Assembly (NCBI RefSeq): GCF_012928505.1
Contig: NZ_JABBJN010000002.1
Span: 124,001 to 188,000 of the forward strand
Length of the DNA stretch: 64,000 nucleotides
Direction: 5' to 3'
Source of the DNA: Achromobacter sp. Bel
GTDB lineage: Bacteria; Pseudomonadota; Gammaproteobacteria; Burkholderiales; Burkholderiaceae_B
Below, piece after piece: positions 8,082 through 16,565 of this stretch (the first letter of the stretch is position 1; every line of letters begins with the position of its first letter). Both the position numbers and the translations under genes were made by a program. Below the pieces are notes generated by a model, which ran no database searches, was not told the origin of the DNA, and saw nothing but the letters and a program-made list of their open reading frames with translations.

Positions 8082-9464
8082 CTAGGCGGCCTTGCGCGAC
8101 AACAGGGCGTCGATCTTGACCACGTCCTCCAGCCCCCAGATCGTGCCGATCAGCCCGCGCAATTCTGGTTCCGTGGCGGCGTCCGCATAGCGGCCCAGGC
8201 TGAGGGTCTTGTCCTCGATTTCGGAACGGCTCAGCGTGTTGCCGGGGTCGCCCTTGGGTTCGTCCACGCGGCCGTGCACCGTGCGGCCATCTCGGGTGGT
8301 GACGGTGACCTTGCCGATCCAGCGCTGCGGATAAGCGTTGTCGACTTCTTCGTCCAGCACCATTTCAACTTTGCCTCGGAAGTCGGCGACCGCCGGATCG
8401 TCCAATCCGGCGTCGAATTCGGCCAGGCCTGCACGGCCTTTACGGGCGATCAGGGCAAGCACCGTGCCCATCGAGAACTTCGACTGGTGCACGGTCTGCG
8501 GATTGACGACCGGGCCCAGAACGTCGATAGCGCCCTGGTGCACATGGGCCACGACGCGCGCCACATCGGCTTCCGTCAGGTTGTTCTCGCGCAGCGCCTG
8601 TTGCAGCGCGTCGGCGGCCGGGTGGGTATGGCGGCAGGAGGCGTGGAACTTGAACGAGGTCTCGGCCAGCGCCCAGCGTTCGCCCAGGCGGTCGCAGAGT
8701 TTTGAGGGGTCGGCGTCGGTGGACATGCCGGCCGCCATGCCCTGTGGGCCTTCCAGGATGTGGCGGGCGCCGGTGAAGCCTTCGCGCGCCAGATAGGCGG
8801 CGGTGATGCCGTCGGCAGCCGCCTTGGCGGTGTGCAATTGCTTGGAATCGGCGGCGTCGCGCAGGAATTCCCACAGGCCGGCGGCCTGGGTGCCGGCCGA
8901 ACCCAATGCGTGCAGCATCTGTTCCGGGGACAGCTTGAGCAGGTGGCCGGTGGTGACGGCAGCGGCCAAGGTGCCCGCGGTGCCGGTGGTGTGGAAGATC
9001 TTGTAGTGCGAGCGGCCCAGGAATTCACCGACGCGGATCCCGACTTCATAGCCGGCGACAGCGGCCGTCAGCATGTCGCGGCCCGAGCTGCCCAGCGCTT
9101 GCGCCACGGCCAGCGCGGGCGGGAACACCACGGCGGCGGGGTGGAACACCGAACCGTTATGGACGTCGTCCTGTTCGACCACGTGCGCCGCGGCCGCATT
9201 GACCATGGCGGCGAACATCGGCGACGTGCGGCGGCGCGTGATCAGCACTTCGCTGGGGCCGTCGGCGGGACCCATGGCCGCGGCGTAGCGGTCGATGGCC
9301 TGCACGGCGCGGGCGGAGGCGCCGGCCAGGATCGAGGCCAGGCAATCCAGGAGCAGGTCTTCGGCGCGGCGCAATACCGGGGCCGGGATGTCCTCGTAGC
9401 GCAGGTTGGCCGCAAAGGCCGCGAGCTCGGCGCTGAGGTGAGGGGTGTCTTTGGCTGCGTTCAT
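8082..9464 (-). CDS. MmgE/PrpD family protein
   Basis: A 460-residue protein of the MmgE/PrpD superfamily, which includes 2-methylcitrate dehydratase, cis-aconitate decarboxylase and many uncharacterised enzymes of CoA-linked catabolism. Recognisable blocks are LLLDCLASILAGASARAVQAIDRY, FNAA-type MVNAAAAHVVEQDDVHNGSVFHPAAVVFPPALAVAQALG, YEVGIRVGEF, HTTGTAGTLAAAVTTGHLL and LHALGSAGTQAAGLWEF. It lies 13 bp downstream of an acyl-CoA dehydrogenase gene on the same strand, so it probably acts on a CoA-derived or dicarboxylic acid intermediate. PrpD itself is unlikely because no prpB or prpC is nearby. Confidence 0.87.
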   Translation of the reverse strand: MNAAKDTPHLSAELAAFAANLRYEDIPAPVLRRAEDLLLDCLASILAGASARAVQAIDRYAAAMGPADGPSEVLITRRRTSPMFAAMVNAAAAHVVEQDDVHNGSVFHPAAVVFPPALAVAQALGSSGRDMLTAAVAGYEVGIRVGEFLGRSHYKIFHTTGTAGTLAAAVTTGHLLKLSPEQMLHALGSAGTQAAGLWEFLRDAADSKQLHTAKAAADGITAAYLAREGFTGARHILEGPQGMAAGMSTDADPSKLCDRLGERWALAETSFKFHASCRHTHPAADALQQALRENNLTEADVARVVAHVHQGAIDVLGPVVNPQTVHQSKFSMGTVLALIARKGRAGLAEFDAGLDDPAVADFRGKVEMVLDEEVDNAYPQRWIGKVTVTTRDGRTVHGRVDEPKGDPGNTLSRSEIEDKTLSLGRYADAATEPELRGLIGTIWGLEDVVKIDALLSRKAA

Positions 9465-9477
9465 GAGCGGGGTCGGA

Positions 9478-10638
9478 TCAGAAGGAGCGGGGCAGGCCCA
9501 GGATGTGTTCGGCGACGTAGGACAGGATCAGGTTGGTGGAGATGGGCGCCACCTGATACAACCGCGTCTCGCGGAATTTGCGTTCGACGTCGTACTCGGT
9601 CGCGAAGCCGAACCCGCCGTGGAACTGCAGGCAGGCGTTGGCGGCTTCCCAGGACGCGTCGGCGGCCAGCAGCTTGGCCATGTTGGCCTGGGCGCCGCAG
9701 GGTTGATGGGCGTCGAACAGCCGGCAGGCCTCGTAGCGCATCAGGCTGGCGGCTTCCACGTTGATGTGGGCGCGGGCGATCGGGAATTGCACGCCCTGGT
9801 TCTGGCCGATGGGCCGGCCGAACACCATGCGTTCCTTGGCGTAGGCGGTAACCTTGTCCACGAACCAGTAGCCGTCGCCGATGCACTCGGCGGCGATCAG
9901 GGTGCGTTCGGCGTTCAGGCCGTCCAGGATGTACTTGAAGCCTTTGCCTTCTTCGCCGATCAGGTTCTCGACGGGGATTTCCAGATTGTCGAAGAACAGT
10001 TCGTTGGTCTCGTGATTGACCATGTTGGGGATCGGGCGGATCGTCATGCCATGCTTGACGGCGTGATGCAGGTCCACCAGGAAGATCGACATGCCCTCGG
10101 ACTTGCGCGTGACCTGGTCCAGCGGCGTGGTGCGCGCCAGCAGGATCATCAGGTCCGAATGCTGCACGCGCGAGATCCAGACCTTCTGGCCGTTGATCAC
10201 ATAGCGGTCGCCGCGGCGCACGGCGGTGGTCTTGATCTTGGTGGTGTCGGTGCCGGTGGTGGGTTCGGTGACGCCCATGGACTGCAGGCGCAGTTCGCCA
10301 GCGGCGATGCGGGGCAGGTATTCGCGCTTCTGGGCCTCGGAACCATGGCGCAGCAGCGTACCCATGTTGTACATCTGGCCGTGGCAGGCGCCGGAGTTGC
10401 CGCCGCTGCGGTTGATCTCTTCCATGATGACCGACGCCTCGGTCAAGCCCAGGCCCGAGCCGCCGTATTCCTGCGGAATCAGCGCGGCCAGCCAGCCGGC
10501 CTCGGTCAACGCGCGGACAAAGTCTTCGGGATAGCCGCGTTCTTCGTCGATCTTGCGGAAGTATTCGCCAGGGAATTGGGCGCAAAGATCGCGCACGGCT
10601 TCGCGGATGTCCTGGTAATCGTGAGAGGCGTGAGGCAT
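9478..10638 (-). CDS. acyl-CoA dehydrogenase family protein
   Basis: A 386-residue FAD flavoprotein expected to introduce an alpha,beta double bond into an acyl-CoA and pass electrons to ETF. Domain order is classic: N-terminal helical part (to about 115), middle beta domain with SMGVTEPTTGTDTTKIKTTA and YVINGQKVWISRVQHSD, and C-terminal helices with LQFHGGFGFATEYDVERKFRE. The usual C-terminal catalytic Glu (YEGT region) is replaced by QVAPIS. A Glu is present at residue 244 (LNAERTL), the position used by isovaleryl-CoA-dehydrogenase-type enzymes. The start at 10638 gives MPHASHDYQD; an upstream ATG at 10692 would add 18 atypical residues. It is the first gene of a pair with the PrpD-family gene. 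Confidence 0.92.
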   Translation of the reverse strand: MPHASHDYQDIREAVRDLCAQFPGEYFRKIDEERGYPEDFVRALTEAGWLAALIPQEYGGSGLGLTEASVIMEEINRSGGNSGACHGQMYNMGTLLRHGSEAQKREYLPRIAAGELRLQSMGVTEPTTGTDTTKIKTTAVRRGDRYVINGQKVWISRVQHSDLMILLARTTPLDQVTRKSEGMSIFLVDLHHAVKHGMTIRPIPNMVNHETNELFFDNLEIPVENLIGEEGKGFKYILDGLNAERTLIAAECIGDGYWFVDKVTAYAKERMVFGRPIGQNQGVQFPIARAHINVEAASLMRYEACRLFDAHQPCGAQANMAKLLAADASWEAANACLQFHGGFGFATEYDVERKFRETRLYQVAPISTNLILSYVAEHILGLPRSF

Positions 10639-10755
10639 AGGGCTGCTGTAGGAAGGATGGAATGGTTCGGTACAGCATCGAATGTGCCGCAAGGGCGTGC
10701 TGCTGCCAATTCACAATTCCTTAATACGGGGTTCCTGTTCGCAAAAGCGCAGTTT

Positions 10756-10775
10756 CATGACGGGCGTTCGTCATG
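10756..10775. promoter_or_regulatory. short inverted repeat upstream of the chemoreceptor gene
   Basis: CATGACG-N6-CGTCATG is a perfect dyad in the 222-bp divergent region between the acyl-CoA dehydrogenase and chemoreceptor genes, about 85 bp upstream of the latter. It could be an operator or a transcript hairpin; no known regulator consensus was matched. Confidence 0.3.
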
Positions 10776-10860
10776 CGCCAGCCCAGGTTGTGTCAAGAAA
10801 TTGCCAAACTGGGTGTCCATAATCCGTTGCACTGCGCCGCTGGCGCCAGGATATATACGG

Positions 10861-12597
10861 ATGGATATGCGGAAAAATCTCAGGGTCACCACGGCGGTAT
10901 CGGCCATTCTGGCGCTGTTTGTGGTGCTGTTCGCCGTCGCCGCGGCAGCGGGTATCGCGGTGCTGCGCGACAACCGGGCCGATATTGAGGCCCTGGGCCG
11001 AGGCAGCATCGAACGGGCCAGCGACCTGGCCGACATGACCAGCCGCCTGTTCCAGGCGCGCGCCGCGCTCACTGATGCCAAGACCGGCATGGAGGGCGGG
11101 CTGGAGGCCGCCCGTGACGAATCCCTGGCCCAGGCGGACGCTCTGCTCAAGCAGGCCGGCGCCAGCTTGGCGCGCCTGCGCGGCAACCCGGATGTCAGCG
11201 CACAAGGTGGTCCGCTGTTCGAACAGGTGCTGAAGGCCTATGCCGCCTTCGCCGAGCAGACACTTGTGCCCATGCAGAAGGCGATCCAGGGCTGGAACGG
11301 CATCGAGGTCAACCGCCTGGTGGACAAGGTGCTGCCCGCCAGCGGCGCGGGCTACGTCAAGCAGGCGGATGCCTACCAGACCTATTCGCGCCAGCAGGGG
11401 CAGGCGGCGGTGGCCGGCGCCAGCCAGACGCTGGAGCGGGTGATCGTGGTCGCGGCCGGTGTGCTGGGCGTTGTGCTGCTGCTGGCTGTGCTGATCCGGC
11501 TGACGTTCCGCCGCAGTATCCTGCGGCCGCTGAACGAGGCCGGCGCGCACTTCGACCGCATTGCGGACGGCGACTTGACGGGCGCCATCGCCAATCGGGG
11601 CGACAACGAGATCGGTGTGCTGTATTCGGCCATGCGCCGCATGCAGACCGGGCTGTCGGCCGCCGTGGCATCGGTGCGCCATGGCGTCGAGGAAATCCAC
11701 ACCGGCTCTGGCGAGATCGCTGCCGGCGGGGCGGACATGTCCGACCGCACCGCGCGGCAGGCGGGGTCGCTGCAAGAGGCCGCGGCCAACATGACGCAGT
11801 TGGCGCACACCGTCCAGATGACCGCCGGCAACGCGGACCAGGCCAGCCGCCAGGCAGAAAGCGCCACCCGGCTGGCGCAGCGCGGGGGCCAGGCCGTGGA
11901 CGAGGTCGTGCAGAGCATGCAGGGCATTGCGGACAGCGCGCGCCGGATCGGCGAGATCGTCGGCGTGGTGGACAGCATCGCCTTCCAGACCAACATCCTG
12001 GCGCTGAACGCCGCAGTGGAGGCGGCGCGCGCGGGCGAGCAAGGCAAAGGCTTTGCCGTCGTGGCGGGCGAGGTGCGGTCGCTGGCCCAGCGCAGCGCGC
12101 AGGCCGCCCGCGAAATCAAGGGCCTGATCGAGGATTCCGCTTCGCGGGTCGAGGCGGGCGTACGCCAGGTGAATCTGGCGGGCGACACCATGCGCGACAT
12201 GATGGTGTCGGTCGACCGGGTAACCCAGATCGTGGCGGAAATCTCCAACGCGACCGCCGAACAGGCTGCGGGCATCGCGTCAGTCAACAACGCGGTGGCC
12301 GATATCGAACGCGCCACGCAAGAGAATGCCGCGATGGTGGAGCAGACCGCGGCGGCGGCAGCGGCGCTGGAGATCCAGGCGCAAGGCCTGCGCCGAGCGG
12401 TGGCGGTGTTCCAGATTGCCCAGGCGGCGCAGAACGCCGCCGCGGTGCAGGCCTCGGCGGGCCAGCTAGCCGGCCAGTTGGGGCAGGGCGCCGCCAGTGT
12501 AGCGTTCGACCACCAGCGACAGGTTCCCATGCTTGACCTTGTGCTTGACATGGGCGGCAGCCGACGCAATGTCCTCCGGGCGGATGCGCTCGCATGA
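10861..12597 (+). CDS. methyl-accepting chemotaxis protein with Tar-like 4-helix sensor
   Basis: Inner-membrane chemoreceptor of 578 residues feeding CheA/CheW. The ATG at 10861 has AGGA 9 nt upstream; a much longer open frame upstream is antisense to the dehydrogenase gene. TM1 is at about 10-35, a periplasmic four-helix-bundle sensor at 36-190 (SRLFQARAALTDAKTG, a Tar/Tsr-like ligand-domain feature), TM2 at about 193-215, then HAMP (to about 268) and the signalling domain. The hairpin tip is RIGEIVGVVDSIAFQTNILALNAAVEAARAGEQG. The last 43 residues lie antisense to the end of the convergent GGDEF gene, and no NWETF-type CheR/CheB tether is present. The ligand is unknown. Confidence 0.93.
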   Translation: MDMRKNLRVTTAVSAILALFVVLFAVAAAAGIAVLRDNRADIEALGRGSIERASDLADMTSRLFQARAALTDAKTGMEGGLEAARDESLAQADALLKQAGASLARLRGNPDVSAQGGPLFEQVLKAYAAFAEQTLVPMQKAIQGWNGIEVNRLVDKVLPASGAGYVKQADAYQTYSRQQGQAAVAGASQTLERVIVVAAGVLGVVLLLAVLIRLTFRRSILRPLNEAGAHFDRIADGDLTGAIANRGDNEIGVLYSAMRRMQTGLSAAVASVRHGVEEIHTGSGEIAAGGADMSDRTARQAGSLQEAAANMTQLAHTVQMTAGNADQASRQAESATRLAQRGGQAVDEVVQSMQGIADSARRIGEIVGVVDSIAFQTNILALNAAVEAARAGEQGKGFAVVAGEVRSLAQRSAQAAREIKGLIEDSASRVEAGVRQVNLAGDTMRDMMVSVDRVTQIVAEISNATAEQAAGIASVNNAVADIERATQENAAMVEQTAAAAAALEIQAQGLRRAVAVFQIAQAAQNAAAVQASAGQLAGQLGQGAASVAFDHQRQVPMLDLVLDMGGSRRNVLRADALA

Positions 12598-14319
12598 GGA
12601 CGGCGTAACGGTGAGCGCGCCCACGCCCAGCGTCACGAACGGAAAGAAGCGCGGCACGCCGTAACGGTCTTCGGCTTCGATGCCGCCGTTATGGCGGCCC
12701 TGGTCGTCGTACAGGTCGATGGCCTGCTCATTGAATTCGGCGATGATGCGTTGCACGCGCTGCATCCAGTCCAGGCTGCGGAACAGCACCACGAAGTCGT
12801 CGCCGCCCACATGCCCCACGAAGTCGCGCAGCGGGTCGCAGTGCCGTTTGACGACTTCGGCGGTCAGCATGATCATGTCGTCGCCGCGCCAATAGCCATA
12901 TACGTCGTTGAAAGGCTTGAAGTTATTGAGGTCGCCGTAGCAGATCGTGAAGTCGGCCGCATCCTCCAGCAACGTTGCGATATGCCGGCTGATGGGGATG
13001 TTGCCGGGCAGGGACGTCAGCGGGTTGGCGTAGCGCGCCGCTTCGATCCGCATCTCGGTCACCGAGCGCACCAGGGTCTCGCCGGTGGCCAGGCCGTCGT
13101 AGCGGCCGTCCCGCGTGATGATCAGGCCGTCCATCAGGTAGCGTTGGTCTTCGGAAATCAACACATGGCTCAACTGGTCGATCGAGATATTCAGGTCTAC
13201 CAGCACCGGTTCGCTGTTCATGAACGTCGAGCAGGCGTCGCGGCCGAACAGCTCGCGCGTATAGCGTTGCGCGTAGTGTTCCGAAAAGTCGCGCCGGTTG
13301 ATGATGCCCACGGGGCGGTTGTCGCCGTCAACAACGGCGACGGCATGCATGTTCTTGTGTTCGATGAACAGCCGGTGCACGTCGTCGTTGGTGTGCTGGT
13401 TCAGCAGCGCGGCCGGCGCCTCCACGCGCAGGCTGGCGGCAGTGCCGCCTGCGGACCGCTGCGACAGCGGGGCAGGGCTGCGCATCCGCAGCGAATCGCG
13501 CAACGGGGCGGTCAGCTCAGTCAGCAGCGTTTCTTCGGGCCGGCCCAGGAACCAGCCCTGCGCATACCGGATGTCCAGTTCACGCACCACGGCCAGGTCT
13601 TCCGCGGTTTCGATGCCTTCGGCGACGATGGACGTGCCCAGGTGCTGCGCCACCTTCAAGATGGCCCGCACCATGTTCTGCTTGCGGTCGCTTTGGCCGA
13701 TGCCGTCAAAAAAATAGCGGTCGATCTTGACCAGGTCGGGTTGCATTTCGGACCATAGCTGCAGGTTCGAATTGCCCACGCCGTAATCGTCCAGCGCGAT
13801 GCGCATGCCGCGTTCGCGCAGGCAGGCGAATGCGCAGCCCAGCTCGCCCATATGGTCCGACAGCGGGTCCTGCTCGGTGAGTTCGACGATGATGCTGGTG
13901 GGCGGCAGCGTGCAATCCTTCAAGAGGCGCAGCGGCATGTCGTCCCCCCACAGCGTCCAATAATGGATCAGCGCCGACCCGGACAGGTTCAGGAACAGCT
14001 TGCCGGCCGCCTCGTTGTCCTGGAATCCCTGCGCACCGGCCCTGAAGCTGGCCAATTCCAATTGCGGATGCAGCCCCTGGCGGCGCGCCTCGGCGAACAG
14101 GGCGTCCGGGAAATGCAAGGCCGTGTCGACGGGGCCGCGGATCAGGCTTTCGTGGCCATAGATGCGGCTATGCGACAGATCGACGACAGGCTGGTAGCGC
14201 GGCCGCAGCAGTCGTTCCTGCAGGATGCCGGCCAGACCGGCGGGCGCGGGCGTATCGCCCGGAGAGGAGTGGGGCGCGCGGACCGCGGCCGTCCGGGGCA
14301 TAGCGTGAAGTGGGGTCAT
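12466..14319 (-). CDS. EAL-CBS-GGDEF cyclic-di-GMP signalling protein
   Basis: Soluble 617-residue protein with a phosphodiesterase-type EAL domain first (about 36-270), a CBS pair (about 300-425) and a C-terminal GGDEF domain (about 430-580). The EAL module keeps ESLIR (Glu57), LFLNLS, VELTEQD, ALDDYGVGNSN, LVKIDRYFF and VAEGIETAED, so it looks catalytically competent. The GGDEF motif reads GGDDF (505-509) with flanking DLNNFKPFNDVYGYWRGDD, also plausibly active. CBS domains often bind adenine nucleotides and could gate the output. The order EAL-CBS-GGDEF matches a known c-di-GMP subfamily. It overlaps the convergent chemoreceptor by 132 bp. The exact start (14319 or 14301) is uncertain. Confidence 0.92.
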   Translation of the reverse strand: MTPLHAMPRTAAVRAPHSSPGDTPAPAGLAGILQERLLRPRYQPVVDLSHSRIYGHESLIRGPVDTALHFPDALFAEARRQGLHPQLELASFRAGAQGFQDNEAAGKLFLNLSGSALIHYWTLWGDDMPLRLLKDCTLPPTSIIVELTEQDPLSDHMGELGCAFACLRERGMRIALDDYGVGNSNLQLWSEMQPDLVKIDRYFFDGIGQSDRKQNMVRAILKVAQHLGTSIVAEGIETAEDLAVVRELDIRYAQGWFLGRPEETLLTELTAPLRDSLRMRSPAPLSQRSAGGTAASLRVEAPAALLNQHTNDDVHRLFIEHKNMHAVAVVDGDNRPVGIINRRDFSEHYAQRYTRELFGRDACSTFMNSEPVLVDLNISIDQLSHVLISEDQRYLMDGLIITRDGRYDGLATGETLVRSVTEMRIEAARYANPLTSLPGNIPISRHIATLLEDAADFTICYGDLNNFKPFNDVYGYWRGDDMIMLTAEVVKRHCDPLRDFVGHVGGDDFVVLFRSLDWMQRVQRIIAEFNEQAIDLYDDQGRHNGGIEAEDRYGVPRFFPFVTLGVGALTVTPSSCERIRPEDIASAAAHVKHKVKHGNLSLVVERYTGGALPQLAG

Positions 14320-14501
14320 CGCCGAGGGCGTCAGATACGATCAGTGACAAGATTAGCGATGGTGACGACAAAATATGTCTGTGTTGTTGCGGCGGCGAGC
14401 AGGGAATTATCTTCATGTGGCGATTTCAATGCCCATCCCCGGCGCAGGGGGATCGCGCAACCCGGCGGCGCGGGCGGGCGGCGCCCTATACAATTTGCCC
14501 T

Positions 14502-15125
14502 ATGACTTCCCCCAAGATTCCCGATTCCCTGCGCCGCATCGTGCTGGCGTCTAATAATGCCGGCAAGTTGCGCGAGTTTTCCGCCTTGTTCGCTCCTCTG
14601 GGCATCGAACTGGTGCCTCAAGGCGAACTGGGCGTGCCCGAGGCCGAAGAGCCGCATGTCACGTTCGTCGAAAACGCCTTGGCCAAGGCGCGCCACGCCA
14701 GCCGCCTGACCGGGCTGCCGGCCCTGGCCGACGATTCCGGCCTGTGCGTGGCCGCGCTGGACGGCGCGCCCGGGGTCTATTCGGCCCGTTATGCCAAGAT
14801 GCATGGCGGCGAAAAATCTGATCTGGCCAATAACGCGCTGCTGACACAGAAGCTGGCCGGACAGGCCGACCGGCGTGCCTGGTATGTCGCCGTGCTGGCG
14901 CTGGTGCGTTCGGAAAACGATCCGTGCCCGATCATCGGCGAAGGCCTGTGGCACGGCGAGATCATCGATCAGCCCGAAGGGGCCAACGGCTTTGGCTACG
15001 ATCCCCATTTCTACCTGCCCGACATGGGGCTGACCGCCGCGACGCTGGACCCCGAGGAAAAGAACCGCGTCAGCCACCGCGCCCGCGCGTTGCGCGAGCT
15101 GCTGAGCAAGCTAAGCCAGGCTTGA
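14502..15125 (+). CDS. rdgB: RdgB/HAM1 family non-canonical purine NTP pyrophosphatase
   Basis: House-cleaning enzyme that hydrolyses ITP, dITP and XTP to monophosphates. From the ATG at 14502 it has 207 residues. Family motifs are RIVLASNNAGKLREFSALFAPLGIEL at the N-terminus, TFVENALAKARHASRLTGLPALADDSGLCVAALDGAPGVYSARYA, GEGLWHGEIIDQP and NGFGYDPHFYLPDMGLTAATLDPEEKNRVSHRARAL. These hold the substrate-binding Asn/Lys and metal-binding acidic residues. It is followed 35 bp later by hemW on the same strand, a common proteobacterial pairing. Confidence 0.96.
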   Translation: MTSPKIPDSLRRIVLASNNAGKLREFSALFAPLGIELVPQGELGVPEAEEPHVTFVENALAKARHASRLTGLPALADDSGLCVAALDGAPGVYSARYAKMHGGEKSDLANNALLTQKLAGQADRRAWYVAVLALVRSENDPCPIIGEGLWHGEIIDQPEGANGFGYDPHFYLPDMGLTAATLDPEEKNRVSHRARALRELLSKLSQA

Positions 15126-15160
15126 GGAGGGCGCCCGCCGCGCCCGCTCCAGGAAACCGC

Positions 15161-16381
15161 ATGTCCATCACCATCCCCATCCGCAACGACCTGGGCGCAG
15201 CGCCTTCGCGCCGGCTCGTGCCGGCGGGCGCCACGCTGACCAGCCTGCCGCCGTTGTCCGTCTATGTGCACGTGCCCTGGTGCGTGCGCAAATGTCCGTA
15301 TTGCGACTTCAATTCCCACGCCGCGCCGGGTGAAATCCCCGAGCGCGCCTATCTGGACGCCTTGCGCAGCGATCTGGAACAGGCCTTGCCTTCCATCTGG
15401 GGCCGCCAGGTCGTGTCCGTCTTCATCGGCGGCGGCACGCCCAGCCTGCTGTCGTCGGGCGGGCTGGACGAGTTGCTGGCCATGCTGCGCGCCTGTCTGA
15501 ATGTCTGGCCGGACGCCGAGATCACCATGGAGGCGAACCCCGGCACCGCCGAGGCCAGCCGCTTCCGCGATTACGCCGCCAGCGGGGTCACGCGCTTTTC
15601 GCTGGGCATCCAGAGTTTCGACAATGCCCAATTGAAGAAGCTGGGCCGCATCCACGATGCTGATCAGGCACGCGCCGCTATCGGCATGGCGCAGCGCGCC
15701 GTTTCGCGGGTGAACCTGGACATGATGTTCGCCTTGCCGGGCCAGACCCTGGACGCCTGTGTGGCCGATTTGCGCGAGGCCATTTCGTTCGGCACCGAGC
15801 ACCTGTCGCTGTATCACTTGACGATGGAGCCCAATACCGTCTTCGCCAAGTTCCCGCCCGAAGACCTGCCCGACGACGACACCAGCGCCGCCATGCAGGA
15901 CGCCGTGGAGTCCGAGCTGGCCGCGGCCGGCCTGGCGCGCTACGAGGTGTCCGCCTACGCCAAGTCCGGCGCCCGCTGCCGCCACAACCTGAACTACTGG
16001 GAGTTCGGCGATTACCTGGGCATCGGCCCCGGCGCGCACGGCAAATTGTCATTCCATGACCGTATCGTGCGCGAGGCGCGGCTGCGTAGCCCGGATTCCT
16101 GGATGCAGGCCGCAATGGCCCGGGACGGCAGCCATCTGGCCGAAAGCCGGCAGGTCGGGCCAGATGAACTGCCCTTCGAATTCATGCTCAATGCCTTGCG
16201 CCTGAAAGACGGCGTGCCCAGTACGGCATTCAACGAACGCACCGGCCTGTCGCTGGCCGCTATTGCGCACCAATTGGAGGCAGCCTCCAAGCGGGGCCTG
16301 CTGGACGGCGATCCGACCCGCCTGAAGGCCACGCCCTTGGGGTGGCGGTTCCTGAATGACCTTCAGGAAATGTTCCTTTAA
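15161..16381 (+). CDS. hemW: radical SAM heme chaperone HemW
   Basis: Radical SAM protein of the HemW group, which binds heme and delivers it to respiratory enzymes; such genes are often mislabelled as HemN oxidase. It has 406 residues from the ATG at 15161, with AGGAAA upstream. The cluster motif is PWCVRKCPYCDFNSH (Cys41, Cys45, Cys48), followed by FIGGGTPSLLSSGGLDELL, ITMEANPGTAE, RFSLGIQSFDNAQLKKLGRIHDADQA and NLDMMFALPGQT, with a winged-helix-like C-terminus (ELPFEFMLNALRLKDGVP). The missing fourth N-terminal Cys and the CDFNSH form distinguish HemW from coproporphyrinogen dehydrogenase HemN. Likely co-transcribed with rdgB. Confidence 0.93.
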   Translation: MSITIPIRNDLGAAPSRRLVPAGATLTSLPPLSVYVHVPWCVRKCPYCDFNSHAAPGEIPERAYLDALRSDLEQALPSIWGRQVVSVFIGGGTPSLLSSGGLDELLAMLRACLNVWPDAEITMEANPGTAEASRFRDYAASGVTRFSLGIQSFDNAQLKKLGRIHDADQARAAIGMAQRAVSRVNLDMMFALPGQTLDACVADLREAISFGTEHLSLYHLTMEPNTVFAKFPPEDLPDDDTSAAMQDAVESELAAAGLARYEVSAYAKSGARCRHNLNYWEFGDYLGIGPGAHGKLSFHDRIVREARLRSPDSWMQAAMARDGSHLAESRQVGPDELPFEFMLNALRLKDGVPSTAFNERTGLSLAAIAHQLEAASKRGLLDGDPTRLKATPLGWRFLNDLQEMFL

Positions 16382-16387
16382 CGGGAT

Positions 16388-16404
16388 CGCACCATAATGG
16401 GGCA
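16388..16404. promoter_or_regulatory. NtrC binding site, distal
   Basis: CGCACCATAATGGGGCA matches the NtrC enhancer consensus TGCACCATATTGGTGCA at 14 of 17 positions. Its centre is 33 bp (about three helical turns) from the proximal site, so two NtrC dimers would bind the same DNA face. Confidence 0.75.
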
Positions 16405-16420
16405 ATCGTGCCCCACCATT

Positions 16421-16437
16421 TGCACCATAGTGGTGCT
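16421..16437. promoter_or_regulatory. NtrC binding site, proximal
   Basis: TGCACCATAGTGGTGCT differs from the NtrC consensus at only two positions. Its centre lies about 75 bp upstream of the -12 element of the sigma-54 promoter, a normal enhancer distance for glnA. Confidence 0.88.
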
Positions 16438-16489
16438 ACATTTTTTCCTGACCGTGCGGTGCTCCCCAGGGATTCCAGGGGGTAAAACC

Positions 16490-16505
16490 TGGCACGCTTA
16501 TTGCT
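16490..16505 (+). promoter_or_regulatory. sigma-54 promoter of glnA
   Basis: TGGCACG-N4-TTGCT is an exact match to the RpoN -24/-12 consensus, with the invariant GG and GC at the correct 10-bp spacing. It lies about 60 bp before the glnA ATG and downstream of two NtrC sites. Confidence 0.93.
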
Positions 16506-16565
16506 TCCCTCTTTTATGCCAGTCGAGAGGCAAAGCCCTCGACCCTTTTATCTAATGGAGATGAC

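Noticed and set aside
10793-10822. Possible flagellar sigma-28 promoter (TCAAGAAA and GTCCATAA) before the chemoreceptor
   Set aside because: The 14-bp spacer and several mismatches do not fit the TAAA-N15-GCCGATAA pattern.
9445-10860. A 472-residue upstream extension of the chemoreceptor frame
   Set aside because: It is antisense to the acyl-CoA dehydrogenase, and a proper ATG with ribosome site and TM1 begins at 10861.
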